A DNA stretch of 64,000 nt from Microbulbifer elongatus. GTDB taxonomy: Bacteria > Pseudomonadota > Gammaproteobacteria > Pseudomonadales > Cellvibrionaceae. The notes beneath the pieces were generated by a model. It made no database searches. It was not told where the DNA came from and saw nothing but the letters and a program-made list of their open reading frames with translations. This document shows, one piece after another, positions 26,735 through 35,917 of this stretch (position 1 is its first letter; the number at the start of each line of letters is the position of its first letter). A program made the position numbers and the translations under genes. The stretch lies in NCBI RefSeq assembly GCF_020524885.1, contig NZ_JAIVKJ010000003.1, positions 169,501 to 233,500 on the forward strand, given 5' to 3'.

Positions 26735-28611
26735 AATTTGAGTGGAAGCAGGGCGCATTGCTTGCTGTGGCAGGCATTCTGGTTATCGGCGGTGTCGCAC
26801 TCACTGCATCGCAGTCACAGGATGAAGGTACCAAGCTACCAGAAATCGTTGCTGAAACCTCTTTCGAGCCGAAGTTTGTTGCTGTGGGGGATGGCAGTAG
26901 TCCCGCCAACATTAAGGTCGCCATGCGTTATGTGACGGCGGACAACCTGGTCGGTGAACCGTTGGATGGCTACCGGGATAATCTATGCCTGCTGGCTCCC
27001 GCGGCGGCCCGGGCACTTGAAAAAGTCGCTGGCCGCCTGGCGCAAGACGGTCTTGGCCTCGAGTTGTTTGACTGTTACCGCCCGCAACAGGCCGTTAATC
27101 ATTTTGTTCGCTGGGCGGCCGCACCCGAAGATCACAGCACCAAAGCCGATTTCTATCCCCGTGAAGAAAAGTCCCAGATGTTCGAGCGTGGCTATATAGC
27201 CGAGCGCTCCGGACACAGCCGCGGTGCTACCGTAGATCTAACCCTCTACCGTATGGATAGTGGCGAGGCGCTGGACATGGGCACCGGGTTTGATTTTATG
27301 GATGAGCGCTCGGCGACGGAGTATCCGCTGGAAGATGCCGCCGCTCGAGCGAATCGCCTGCGCCTGCGCGAAGCGATGTCGGCAGAAGGGTTTGTCAATT
27401 ATACGCAGGAGTGGTGGCACTATACCTTTAAACCGGAACCCTACCCGGAGAGCTATTTTAATGTGCCGGTGGCGAGAGCGTCTGTAAAAGACGGTGTCCC
27501 CGTCCCATCGACGCTGCGAACAGGTGCAGAGCAGCCCGAGCAGTATCTTCCCTTGCTGCGGGATCAGAATGTGGGACTGGTGGTGAACCAGACTTCCCGC
27601 GTCGGCGAGTCGCACCTGATCGACTTTTTGCGCGAGCGGCAAGTGGGCCTGCAGAAAATCTTCGCACTCGAGCACGGTGTGCGTGGCGATGTGGAAAACG
27701 GCGGCAAGGTCGACGATGGGATTGATGGCCCCAGCGGGCTGCCCATCGTTTCCCTCTACGGGGGTAATTATTCACCGAGCGCTGAAAATCTCGCGGACCT
27801 GGATTGGTTGGTGTTTGATATCCAGGACGTAGGGGTGCGCTTTTACACCTATATCAGCTCGCTGCACTATCTGATGCAGGCGTGCGCCGATCACGATGTG
27901 CCGCTAATGGTGCTGGATCGTCCAAACCCAAACGGTGATTACGTTGACGGGCCATTGCTTGAGGAAAAATTCCAGAGCTTTGTGGGTATGCACCCCATTC
28001 CCCTGGTGCACGGCATGACCGTGGGCGAGCTGGCGCAGATGATCAACGGCGAAGGATGGCTTGAAGGCAATGCGCAATGTGCGCTGACTGTCATCCCTGT
28101 GGGGGATTATCGCAAGAGCATGGCCTACAGCCTGCCGGTGCGTCCGTCCCCGAACTTGCCCAACGATCTGTCCATTCGACTGTACCCGTCGCTGGGGCTG
28201 TTTGAGGGTACGACGGTGAGCGTTGGCCGCGGAACCGAATTCCCGTTTCAGGCTCTGGGGCACCCGGCGGATAGTGCTGGTCGCTTTTCCTTTACGCCAC
28301 AGCCGGTACCCGGAGCCAGTGAAAATCCGAAGCACAAGGGTACACCGCTAACTGGCGATGATTTGCGCAATGTGCGGCTCGACACGCGCTTTACACTGCA
28401 GCCTTTACTTTCCTGGTCCAGGCGTACCGGCGAGTCGCCCGAGGCCTTTTTTTCCCGCGCCAGTTTTTTCGACAAGCTCGCGGGCACGGATCGGCTGCGT
28501 AAAGCCATCATGGCCGGGACCAGTGCCGAAGAGATACGCTCCTCCTGGCAGACGGACCTGGCTACATTCCGCGAACAGCGGCAACCATACCTGCTGTACC
28601 CCGAGCATTAA
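26731..28611 (+). CDS. VanX-type D-Ala-D-Ala dipeptidase fused to NamZ-type exo-N-acetylmuramidase (DUF1343)
   Basis: A 626-residue two-domain envelope protein. A single N-terminal hydrophobic segment (LLAVAGILVIGGVALTA) serves as signal or anchor. Residues about 45-250 are an M15D/VanX dipeptidase: SxHxxGxAxD-like S160-G-H162...D169 and E227-W-W-H230, the zinc and catalytic residues. Residues about 270-625 match DUF1343, the NamZ exo-beta-N-acetylmuramidase family (GH171): LVVNQTSRVG, FALEHGVRGD, DGPSGLPIVSLYG, DIQDVGVRFYTYI, LDRPNPNG. It would release MurNAc from glycan ends and split D-Ala-D-Ala. The two activities are normally on separate proteins. It overlaps the decarboxylase gene upstream and lies 29 bp before a NagX-like gene. 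Confidence 0.9.
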   Translation: MKFEWKQGALLAVAGILVIGGVALTASQSQDEGTKLPEIVAETSFEPKFVAVGDGSSPANIKVAMRYVTADNLVGEPLDGYRDNLCLLAPAAARALEKVAGRLAQDGLGLELFDCYRPQQAVNHFVRWAAAPEDHSTKADFYPREEKSQMFERGYIAERSGHSRGATVDLTLYRMDSGEALDMGTGFDFMDERSATEYPLEDAAARANRLRLREAMSAEGFVNYTQEWWHYTFKPEPYPESYFNVPVARASVKDGVPVPSTLRTGAEQPEQYLPLLRDQNVGLVVNQTSRVGESHLIDFLRERQVGLQKIFALEHGVRGDVENGGKVDDGIDGPSGLPIVSLYGGNYSPSAENLADLDWLVFDIQDVGVRFYTYISSLHYLMQACADHDVPLMVLDRPNPNGDYVDGPLLEEKFQSFVGMHPIPLVHGMTVGELAQMINGEGWLEGNAQCALTVIPVGDYRKSMAYSLPVRPSPNLPNDLSIRLYPSLGLFEGTTVSVGRGTEFPFQALGHPADSAGRFSFTPQPVPGASENPKHKGTPLTGDDLRNVRLDTRFTLQPLLSWSRRTGESPEAFFSRASFFDKLAGTDRLRKAIMAGTSAEEIRSSWQTDLATFREQRQPYLLYPEH

Positions 28612-28640
28612 CGGCGAGTATTAATTGCGAGGATTGACTG

Positions 28641-29843
28641 ATGGGAAAGCGCATGGTGCAAAGTCATATCAACGATATTCTGCAGCAGGTGCCCAGCGGT
28701 AGATTGATGTCGGTAGACCTGCTGCGTGGGTTAGCCATCGCGGCGATGGTCCTGGTGAATAATCCCGGTAGCTGGTCCTATGTCTACGCGCCCATGGCCC
28801 ATGCGGAGTGGCACGGCTGGACGCCGACCGATGTTATCTTCCCGCTGTTTCTGTTTGTGGTGGGTTTATCCATGGTGCTTTCCTGCGGTCGTCACAAGCC
28901 GTTTCCAGTGGTTGGCTGGGTGCAGTGGAGCAGGGCGCTCAAGCTCTTTGCACTGGGGCTGTTTCTTGCCGTTTTTTTCTACAATTTTCGCGATGATTCC
29001 TACAACTGGGTAGCAGACCGTTTAGAGGGAATCCGCTGGATGGGAGTGCTGCAGCGCATCGCGCTGGTCTACATACTCTGCTGTTATTTGGTGCGCTGGC
29101 TCCCGGTGCGCGGGCTGGTCGTGGCGACCATTCTTTGTAGTCTGGTGCCCTGGCTACTGATGTTGTTCGTGCCCTACCAGAACGCCGCGGGAGAAACCTT
29201 TCAGGGGCAACTGGTATTTGGCAACCATTTTTCTGCGTGGCTCGATCAGTGGCTCCTCGGTGTCGATCATTTGTATTACCGCAGTGCATCGCCCTTTGCG
29301 TTTGACCCTGAAGGGGTACTGACGACTGTTTCAGCGGTTTCTACGTGTCTGCTGGGTGTGTTGGCAGGCCTTGCCTGGAAAAGCTCGGGAGAGGAGCCAA
29401 AAGCACAGCTGCGTTTGTGCCGTAACTGGGCGATTGGCGGGGGCGCAATGTTGATCGCAGGTCAGGTTCTCCATCCGCTGGTGCCGATCAACAAGGCGCT
29501 CTGGTCGCCGAGTTTTGTTCTGGTGACCGCGGGTGTATCTGCGCTGTTACTGGCCGGGCTTTACTATCTGGTTGATATTCGGGAACGCCGCCGTGCTCTC
29601 GCACCGCTGCTGGTATTTGGCGTAAACGCTATTGCCCTGTTTATGCTGGCCGGTTTGGTCGGGCGACTGCTGATTATGTTGCCAGTGGGAGACACCACAT
29701 TGAAGGGGTGGTTGTTCCATACTGTGTTCCAGCCAGTCTTTGGTAGCTACGGTGGCTCGTTGGCATTTGCGGTGAGCAGCCTGGCGGTGTTTTATCTGGT
29801 TATGTGGCAGATGTACCGTCGCCGAATTATCTGGAAGGTTTGA
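28641..29843 (+). CDS. NagX-like multipass membrane protein (DUF5009 / acyltransferase-like)
   Basis: A 400-residue membrane protein with roughly 10-11 helices. The start region SVDLLRGLAIAAMVLVNNPG and the loop HAEWHGWTPTDVIFPLFLFVVG are the hallmark of the NagX/heparan-alpha-glucosaminide acetyltransferase-like group; the conserved His and Asp are present. NagX was proposed from comparative genomics to work in GlcNAc utilisation, either as inner-membrane transporter or amino-sugar acetyltransferase. Here it follows the NamZ fusion by 29 bp, so a role in handling MurNAc or GlcNAc is likely. GAGG precedes the ATG. Direct biochemical function remains uncertain for the family. Confidence 0.85.
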   Translation: MGKRMVQSHINDILQQVPSGRLMSVDLLRGLAIAAMVLVNNPGSWSYVYAPMAHAEWHGWTPTDVIFPLFLFVVGLSMVLSCGRHKPFPVVGWVQWSRALKLFALGLFLAVFFYNFRDDSYNWVADRLEGIRWMGVLQRIALVYILCCYLVRWLPVRGLVVATILCSLVPWLLMLFVPYQNAAGETFQGQLVFGNHFSAWLDQWLLGVDHLYYRSASPFAFDPEGVLTTVSAVSTCLLGVLAGLAWKSSGEEPKAQLRLCRNWAIGGGAMLIAGQVLHPLVPINKALWSPSFVLVTAGVSALLLAGLYYLVDIRERRRALAPLLVFGVNAIALFMLAGLVGRLLIMLPVGDTTLKGWLFHTVFQPVFGSYGGSLAFAVSSLAVFYLVMWQMYRRRIIWKV

Positions 29844-29891
29844 TTGGCCGTCTGAGGCCACATTTATTTCTTCACGAAGAAGGTGATTGAC

Positions 29892-31346
29892 GTGAGTCAG
29901 GTTTCTGAATCTTCCAGTCAGGCGTTTCTTTCAGCGCTTGGCAGGGTGTTTCCAGGTGAACGCCTCATGGTCAAGCGCGAGGACACGGCGCCATTCGAAT
30001 GTGATGCCTTGCCGGTCTACTGTGAAGCCCCCCTCGCGGTGGCGCTTGCCCATAGCGAGCAGGATGTGGTCGCGGCGGTCCGCCTGTGTCATGAGTTTGG
30101 CGTGCCGCTCGTATCCCGTGGCGCTGGTACCGGTCTTTCCGCTGGCGCCAAGCCCATCGCGCGTGGCTTGCTGCTGGTCACTGCCCCTATGAACAGGATC
30201 CTCGACCTGGATCCGCAGGCAATGACCGCGCGGGTGCAACCCGGTGTGATCAACCAGCAGATTTCCACTGCCGCCGCCCCCCACGGACTGTATTACGCGC
30301 CGGACCCATCTTCCCAGATTGCCTGCTCCATTGGCGGAAATGTGGCAGAAAACGCCGGCGGTGTGCACTGTCTTAAATATGGCGTCACCGTGCAAAATGT
30401 ACTTTCGGTACGGCTGGTGTCGGCCACTGCCGACAATATCGGCGAGGTGCTGACTCTCGGTGGCGATTGCCTGAGCCAGCCAGGGTACGATTTGCTGGCG
30501 CTAGTGCACGGCAGTGAAGGTGGCCTGGGTGTCATTACCGAAGTGACAGTGAAACTGACGCCGGTGCCGGAACAGACACGCACGCTTATGGCGGATTTTG
30601 ATTGTGTGCGCACAGCTGCAGACGCGGTATCCGCCATTGTGCGGGCAGGGGTGATTCCCGCCGCCCTGGAGATGATGGACAAGCTCGCCATCTCCGCCAC
30701 CGAAGCGTTCTGCCACGCAGGCTATAACCTGGAAGCCGCAGCAATTGTGCTGATCGATCTTGACGGACACCCACTGGAGGTTCAGGCGGAGCTGGCGGTT
30801 GTCGAACAGGTGCTGAGCGAATCCGGTGCCGCGCAGGTGCGGCGTGCGGCGGATGAGCTGCAGAGGGCGCGCTGGTGGAAAGGGCGCAAGAGTGCGTTCC
30901 CGGCCATTGGCCGCCTCAGCCCGGACTACTACTGTATCGATGGGACTGTTCCCAGGCACCGGATTGGCGAGGTACTGGAAGCGACCGCGCGCTTTGCCGA
31001 AAAATATAGCCTGCGTGTTGCCAACGTGTTCCATGCCGGTGACGGTAACCTTCATCCGATCATCATGTTCGATGGCATTGAACCGGATGCCCTGGAGCGT
31101 ACCGAGAAACTCGCGGCGGATATCCTTGAATATTGTATCGCCGTGGGTGGCACCATCACCGGCGAGCACGGTGTCGGGCTTGAAAAAATCAACCAGATGG
31201 CGGTGCAGTTCAGTGATGCCGAACTGGAACAGTTTCGAGCCATCAAGCGCAACCTGGACCCCTTCGAATTGTTAAACCCCGATAAACAGATTCCCACCCT
31301 CGCACGCTGCCAGGAATATCGGGCGCTCAGGCAGAGCGGTGGCTGA
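29892..31346 (+). CDS. FAD-linked oxidase, GlcD-type (glycolate or D-lactate dehydrogenase subunit)
   Basis: A 484-residue flavoprotein of the GlcD/D-lactate dehydrogenase family. The PCMH FAD domain shows VPLVSRGAGTGLSAGA, APDPSSQIACSIGGNVAENAGG, HGSEGGLGVITEV. The C-terminal oxidase domain has FHAGDGNLHP and GEHGVG with a conserved histidine. GTG at 29892 is chosen because AAGAAGG ends 8 nt upstream; GTG at 29883 is in frame but too close. The next two genes supply GlcE- and GlcF-type partners. These complexes oxidise glycolate or D-lactate and pass electrons to quinone. MurQ in this window releases D-lactate, which makes D-lactate a strong candidate substrate. Confidence 0.9.
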   Translation: MSQVSESSSQAFLSALGRVFPGERLMVKREDTAPFECDALPVYCEAPLAVALAHSEQDVVAAVRLCHEFGVPLVSRGAGTGLSAGAKPIARGLLLVTAPMNRILDLDPQAMTARVQPGVINQQISTAAAPHGLYYAPDPSSQIACSIGGNVAENAGGVHCLKYGVTVQNVLSVRLVSATADNIGEVLTLGGDCLSQPGYDLLALVHGSEGGLGVITEVTVKLTPVPEQTRTLMADFDCVRTAADAVSAIVRAGVIPAALEMMDKLAISATEAFCHAGYNLEAAAIVLIDLDGHPLEVQAELAVVEQVLSESGAAQVRRAADELQRARWWKGRKSAFPAIGRLSPDYYCIDGTVPRHRIGEVLEATARFAEKYSLRVANVFHAGDGNLHPIIMFDGIEPDALERTEKLAADILEYCIAVGGTITGEHGVGLEKINQMAVQFSDAELEQFRAIKRNLDPFELLNPDKQIPTLARCQEYRALRQSGG

Positions 31347-32463
31347 AGTGACACATTTTTCTATGGATCATGCCTCTTTGGGTAACGACTGTTCCGAGCA
31401 TTTCGCGGCGCGGGTGCAGGAGCTCTATACCGCCCGTGGTGCGGAGCAACCACACCTCGCTATCGGTGGCAATGGCAGCCGTGTTGCATTCGGGTTGCCC
31501 GCTGATCTCTCCCTCGCGCTTGGCGAACACCGCGGTGTCGTCGATTACCAGCCAGAAGAGCTTACCTTGCGCGCCCGCGCCGGTACGCCACTGAGTGAAC
31601 TGGAAGTGTTACTTGCGCAGCATAATCAGAGTTTTGCCGCAGAAATGCCGCAGCCTACTACACAGAGCACTCTTGGCGGCGCCATCGCCACCGGCTGGGA
31701 TGGACCCGGGCGTGCATTTGGTATGTCTCTGCGTGACAGCGTACTGGGCTGCCGGTTGATCAATGGGCGCGGCGAAATTATTAACTTTGGCGGGCAGGTG
31801 ATGAAAAACGTGGCGGGCTATGACCTGGCACGCCTGCAAGTGGGTGCACTGGGTACCCTGGGTGCGATTCTGGATGTGACCTTGCGTTTGCAGCCCCGTG
31901 TTGAGGACACGGCTTCGGTCAGCTTCAGTGTGAATGCGGGCGCATTGTCGCAGTGGTGGCAGCGCACGCGCTCCTTGCGCCCGTTGATTTCCGGAACCTG
32001 TTATCTGGATGGGCGGCTGTACTTGCGTATCAGTGGTCGCGCCGTTGCCGTGCAGGACTTGCTCGCGCAATTGGGTGGAGACATTACTGGTTTCGACTGG
32101 TCAGCTCTGGCGAATTTGCAGCTGCCATTTTTTTGCAGTGAGCGGCTCGCGTGTGTGCATTTGCCCCGGTACGCAGAACTACCTGTGGGTGCAGGGCAGG
32201 CGCTTGTTGAATGGGAAGGTGCGCGGGTCTGGGTGCGCGAGGGTGATCATCATGCTCTCTCTCGTGAGGCCGCCCGCCTGGGTGGGTTTGTGCAGGTTTT
32301 GCGTGGGCCAGCTGTTCCATCTCAGGTCGACGCGCCCGGCTGGCACCGCGCCCTGCGCAACGCGCTCGATCCGCGGGGGCTGTTCAATCCGGGGCTATTC
32401 CATTCGCGGTTTTGCACCAGTGAAGGCGAAACGGGACGAGAGTATACGGGGGCGGGCCGTTAA
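31339..32463 (+). CDS. FAD-binding subunit, GlcE-type
   Basis: A 374-residue GlcE-like subunit, with a PCMH-type FAD domain (AGTPLSELEVLLAQHNQSFA, TTQSTLGGAIATGWDGPG, VMKNVAGYDLARLQVGALGT) and a short C-terminal part lacking the full oxidase domain of GlcD. It starts with GTG at 31339, overlapping the GlcD-type stop by 8 nt; GTG at 31348 is an alternative. Its stop shares the TAATG junction with the iron-sulfur subunit, so the three genes are translationally coupled. It should help assemble the flavin complex at the inner membrane. Assignment rests on domain layout and gene order. Confidence 0.88.
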   Translation: MAEVTHFSMDHASLGNDCSEHFAARVQELYTARGAEQPHLAIGGNGSRVAFGLPADLSLALGEHRGVVDYQPEELTLRARAGTPLSELEVLLAQHNQSFAAEMPQPTTQSTLGGAIATGWDGPGRAFGMSLRDSVLGCRLINGRGEIINFGGQVMKNVAGYDLARLQVGALGTLGAILDVTLRLQPRVEDTASVSFSVNAGALSQWWQRTRSLRPLISGTCYLDGRLYLRISGRAVAVQDLLAQLGGDITGFDWSALANLQLPFFCSERLACVHLPRYAELPVGAGQALVEWEGARVWVREGDHHALSREAARLGGFVQVLRGPAVPSQVDAPGWHRALRNALDPRGLFNPGLFHSRFCTSEGETGREYTGAGR

Positions 32464-33746
32464 TGCAGGTCAATCTTATAGAAGGGCTTCTGGAAGGGCG
32501 TGAAAAGCAGCGTGCGGAGCAGGTGCTGAATGCCTGTGTGCACTGCGGATTTTGTACTGCCACTTGCCCTACCTATTTGCAGGGCGGTAACGAGCTGGAC
32601 AGTCCCCGTGGGCGCATCTACCTGATCAAGGAGATGCTGGAGCAGGGCACGGCGACAGCGGCCACGCGCATGCACCTGGATCGTTGCGTGACCTGCCTCA
32701 GTTGCGAGACCACCTGTCCGTCCGGAGTGGAGTATCACAAGCTGGTGGCGATCGGTCGCAGCACCAGTGAGCGCCTCGCTCCCCGAGGTCCTGGGCAAAA
32801 ACTAGTGCGCTGGGGACTGCGCAACCTGCTGGTGACCCGAGGACTCTTCTCGGGCCTAATCTGCTTGGGCCGATGGTTCTCTGCATTGCTGCCGGCGCGG
32901 ATCAAGCGAGTGTACTATCCGCCACAAAAACCTGCGGTGCATACATCAACTCCCGTGCTGACTGCCACTGGCACACCCTCAGTCCTCCAGGCCGGCATGG
33001 TGCTGCTCGTGCGCGGTTGTGTGCAGCCCTCACTGCGGCCGGAGACCGATGCTGCGCTGAAAACAATATTGCGGCACTGCGACGTACCGGTATGCACGAG
33101 CGCTGTGGCCAGCTGCTGTGGTGCCGCGAGTTTTCATACCAGTGGCGAAGAGCAGGCGCGGGACCTGGCGCGCAGCAATATCGATGCATGGTGGCGGCTT
33201 TATGAGCGCCAGCAGGGCGAGAGTGCGCCGCTGCGCGCCATTGTCTCCACGGCGTCCGGGTGCGGCGTTCACCTGAAAGACTACCCGCACTTACTCGCAG
33301 ACGACGTAGAGTATCGACAAAAAGCAGAGACCCTGGTCTCGTTGATGCGTGACCCGGTAGAGCTACTGGAGGCAGTATTTAGCGAATCTTTGCCTGACTT
33401 TGGCAATTCGCTGCAAGCGCAAAAACTGGTATTCCATTGCCCCTGTACGCTGCAACATGGGCAGGCGCTTCCCGGACGTGTGGAAGCGCTCCTGGCCAAG
33501 CTGGGGGTGACGCTGCCGCCGGTGGTCGACAGTCATCTATGCTGCGGCTCCGCAGGCACTTACTCGATCTTGCAACCCGGTATGTCCAAGCGTCTGCGCA
33601 ACGAAAAACTGCAGCACCTGCAGGCGAGCAATCCGGAAACCATTGTCACCGCGAATATCGGTTGTCAGCTTCATTTGCAAGGCGGAACGGAAAAGCCGGT
33701 GCGTCATTGGCTAGAAATTCTGGCGGATGCACTACCGGCTTCCTGA
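32463..33746 (+). CDS. Iron-sulfur subunit, GlcF-type
   Basis: A 427-residue electron-transfer subunit. Two [4Fe-4S] motifs are complete: C25-x2-C28-x2-C31-x3-C35 and C75-x2-C78-x2-C81-x3-C85. Two CCG domains follow, with SCCGAASFH and HLCCGSAGTY. This is the standard GlcF/LldE-like architecture, passing electrons from the flavin subunits to the quinone pool. ATG overlaps the GlcE-type stop (TAATG). It appears to be the last gene of the long rightward series that includes the NamZ fusion; the next gene is 192 bp away behind its own promoter candidate. Confidence 0.9.
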   Translation: MQVNLIEGLLEGREKQRAEQVLNACVHCGFCTATCPTYLQGGNELDSPRGRIYLIKEMLEQGTATAATRMHLDRCVTCLSCETTCPSGVEYHKLVAIGRSTSERLAPRGPGQKLVRWGLRNLLVTRGLFSGLICLGRWFSALLPARIKRVYYPPQKPAVHTSTPVLTATGTPSVLQAGMVLLVRGCVQPSLRPETDAALKTILRHCDVPVCTSAVASCCGAASFHTSGEEQARDLARSNIDAWWRLYERQQGESAPLRAIVSTASGCGVHLKDYPHLLADDVEYRQKAETLVSLMRDPVELLEAVFSESLPDFGNSLQAQKLVFHCPCTLQHGQALPGRVEALLAKLGVTLPPVVDSHLCCGSAGTYSILQPGMSKRLRNEKLQHLQASNPETIVTANIGCQLHLQGGTEKPVRHWLEILADALPAS

Positions 33747-33890
33747 GCACTTCGTCACATTACATCCCCGGGTTCCCGGAAACTTCGCACTTTCTTACCC
33801 CGCTATAGCCCTGACCGATAGCAGCCAACTGGTCGGGGATATTCCCAGGCGGTGTTATGGAGTTGTGATGCGATTTCCTCATTCGATTTC

Positions 33891-33918
33891 TTGAGAGTGC
33901 ATTACCCCGTCTAACAAT
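33891..33918 (+). promoter_or_regulatory. Candidate sigma-70 promoter
   Basis: TTGAGA (33891-33896) and AACAAT (33913-33918) are spaced 16 bp, about 20 nt before the ATG of the secreted glycosidase/peptidase gene. The -10 is weak. Confidence 0.35.
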
Positions 33919-33938
33919 AATGTTTAACAGGTAATCAC

Positions 33939-35807
33939 ATGTCCTTGCGAAAATTACTCTTGCTTCCTGTCTTGGCCCTGGGGTCAATGCAGGCGGCTGC
34001 GTTATGTCCCGACAGTAGCAGTTTTGACCCCGAACTCGACTTCTGTGCCAATGAAGTGGATGTATTTGGTCCTTTCACCGGGCAGATGGTGGATGGCTGT
34101 GTCAGTTACGGTGGGGGGAGCGCCTGCACCAATACCTACATCTACCCGGTGCAGGGTACCGATATTCAGGTATTGCGCTGGTCGCGCTCCTTTGCACAGA
34201 ACCTGCGCGGCACTGCTGACTGCCCGGTAGGCTCTGTGCGCTCTACAACGTATGGCAATCATTGCTTTGAGCAGGTATCCGGTGCAGAAAACAATGTCTA
34301 TGGAAATTTCTCCCAAGCGGAAGTTGGCGCATGCCAGAGCCTGAACGGCGGCACCGCCTGCTTTACCAATCGCTGGTCTGCCAGTTTCTACCTTTCGGTA
34401 AAGGATGAGATGAATCAGCAGCCTCCCGGTGTGCTGACCAACAAGTTTGGTGCCTGGTTGTGGTATATCGATGAGCAGGGGCTTAATCGTACCCATACCC
34501 AGTTGGCAGATGAATTGGCAGCGCTGGGGGTAAAGCGTATTTTTATCAAAATCGCTGACGGTACCCAGAACTGTAATTTATTTGCGGATGCCTGTTCGTC
34601 TGCCACCACGAACATCTATAAGAGCCGCGGCATAGAGCCCTGGGCCTGGGCGTATAACTATCCGAATAATTACACCGCGCAGGCGGACGCGCTCTATTAT
34701 GCGGCGCAGCATGGTTATGTGGGTTTTGTTTCCGATGTGGAAGTGGAGTTCAATAACACCACCACGGCGTTACACAACCTGTTCCAGGCATTCACCGATG
34801 CGCGCACAGAAGCGCAGGGGGCCGGATTCGCGGATAGCAGCTTTGCTATTGGTGCGACGACCTGGGGCAACCCGGCTGATCAGGGTATGAATGTGGGGAT
34901 CATTGATCAGTACGTGGACTTCCATATGCCGCAAACCTATGTGGAGGTCTGGGGCTCCAGTTATATGGCAGACCCCGCGTACTGGATTGAAGTCGGTGAT
35001 TGCGAGTATCGCCAGCTGGGGGCACAGAAGCCCATTTGGCATATCGTCTCCACCGAATACGACCAGATCACGCCGGCACAGATCGAGGCCTTTATGTCTG
35101 CCGCAGGCCCCAACACCAGTATCTGGCGTGTGCCGGGCGGCTCTGTACCCCAGGCGGTGTGGAGCGATTGGGGAAATGTGAACTGGGCGCGCACAAACTT
35201 TACGCCCGGCAATTGCAGTGCTGGTAACAACGACCTCACCGATCGGTTAGACGGCGCCGGTGACCCGCCGCCACCGCCGCAACAGGTATCCATCCCCTAC
35301 TGGAATCAGCTTAATAACAACTACGATCCGTATGGCACCTGCTCTGTCACTTCTCTGGCCATGATCACCGACTATTTTGGTATTACAGACCCCGACGATA
35401 ACGGTCGCTCTCCGGACTATATCTATGAGCGCTTCAATGGCGTGCTGCAAACAGTGGCAGCATTGAAAAATGGGTTTAATACCCTCGCGCAAGAAGCGGG
35501 TAGTCCGATTCGCAATGTAGGGAAGGAAAACGGCACTATTGCCGAACTTCGCAGTCTGGCATCACAGGGAATCCCCACGATTATCCACGGCTGGTTTACC
35601 CAACCCGGGCACATCATGGTGGTGACTGGGTTCGACGGCGAGTACTACACTGTGAATGACCCGTTTGGACGCTGGAACCTGCAGAAATGGGGCAGCTACG
35701 ACACCAGTGTGTCCGGGGAGGGGCAGCGCTACCCGAAAGACGCGTTTGAGTATGCGATCAATGACAATGGCACCGGAGATGACCTTTGGATTCATATCTT
35801 TGAGTAA
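33939..35807 (+). CDS. Secreted multidomain hydrolase: Cys-rich repeats, GH25-like barrel, C39-like peptidase
   Basis: A 622-residue exported protein (signal peptide ending at AAA-LC). Residues about 45-160 hold two related Cys-containing repeats (GxF...V..C.S..GG.AC.TN). About 165-425 looks like a TIM-barrel glycosidase: FGAWLWYIDEQG, VKRIFIKIADGT, and GFVSDVEVEF, whose DxExE pattern recalls GH25/GH18-like active sites. A proline linker (DPPPPPQQ) leads to a C39-like cysteine peptidase with C468 (GTCSVTS), H558 (PGHIMVV) and D574 (VNDPFG). The combination suggests cleavage of both glycan and peptide parts of a polymer, such as peptidoglycan. No exact family name for the barrel can be given. 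It stands alone between a promoter candidate and a terminator. Confidence 0.75.
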   Translation: MSLRKLLLLPVLALGSMQAAALCPDSSSFDPELDFCANEVDVFGPFTGQMVDGCVSYGGGSACTNTYIYPVQGTDIQVLRWSRSFAQNLRGTADCPVGSVRSTTYGNHCFEQVSGAENNVYGNFSQAEVGACQSLNGGTACFTNRWSASFYLSVKDEMNQQPPGVLTNKFGAWLWYIDEQGLNRTHTQLADELAALGVKRIFIKIADGTQNCNLFADACSSATTNIYKSRGIEPWAWAYNYPNNYTAQADALYYAAQHGYVGFVSDVEVEFNNTTTALHNLFQAFTDARTEAQGAGFADSSFAIGATTWGNPADQGMNVGIIDQYVDFHMPQTYVEVWGSSYMADPAYWIEVGDCEYRQLGAQKPIWHIVSTEYDQITPAQIEAFMSAAGPNTSIWRVPGGSVPQAVWSDWGNVNWARTNFTPGNCSAGNNDLTDRLDGAGDPPPPPQQVSIPYWNQLNNNYDPYGTCSVTSLAMITDYFGITDPDDNGRSPDYIYERFNGVLQTVAALKNGFNTLAQEAGSPIRNVGKENGTIAELRSLASQGIPTIIHGWFTQPGHIMVVTGFDGEYYTVNDPFGRWNLQKWGSYDTSVSGEGQRYPKDAFEYAINDNGTGDDLWIHIFE

Positions 35808-35839
35808 CGGTTTACCATAAAATCATTGTACATTTCTAC

Positions 35840-35868
35840 ACCGGGGTAGCGTTCGCTGCTCCGGTTTT
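35840..35868 (+). terminator. Rho-independent terminator
   Basis: An 11-pair stem with two G-U pairs from 35840 to 35865 around the loop GTTC, then TTTT. It lies 32 nt after the secreted hydrolase gene. Confidence 0.75.
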
Positions 35869-35878
35869 GACGTTGAAG

Positions 35879-35901
35879 GGACAATGAAAGGACAATGAAA
35901 G
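35879..35901 (+). repeat. Direct repeat GGACAATGAAA x2 in leader
   Basis: Two adjacent copies of GGACAATGAAA precede the beta-lactamase-fold gene. Each carries an ATG. The first opens a four-codon frame (Met-Lys-Gly-Gln-stop) whose stop overlaps the second ATG. The second frame runs 11 codons past the real start, out of frame. It may be a slippage duplication of the ribosome-site region. Confidence 0.45.
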
Positions 35902-35917
35902 GACAGGGAAATACATT

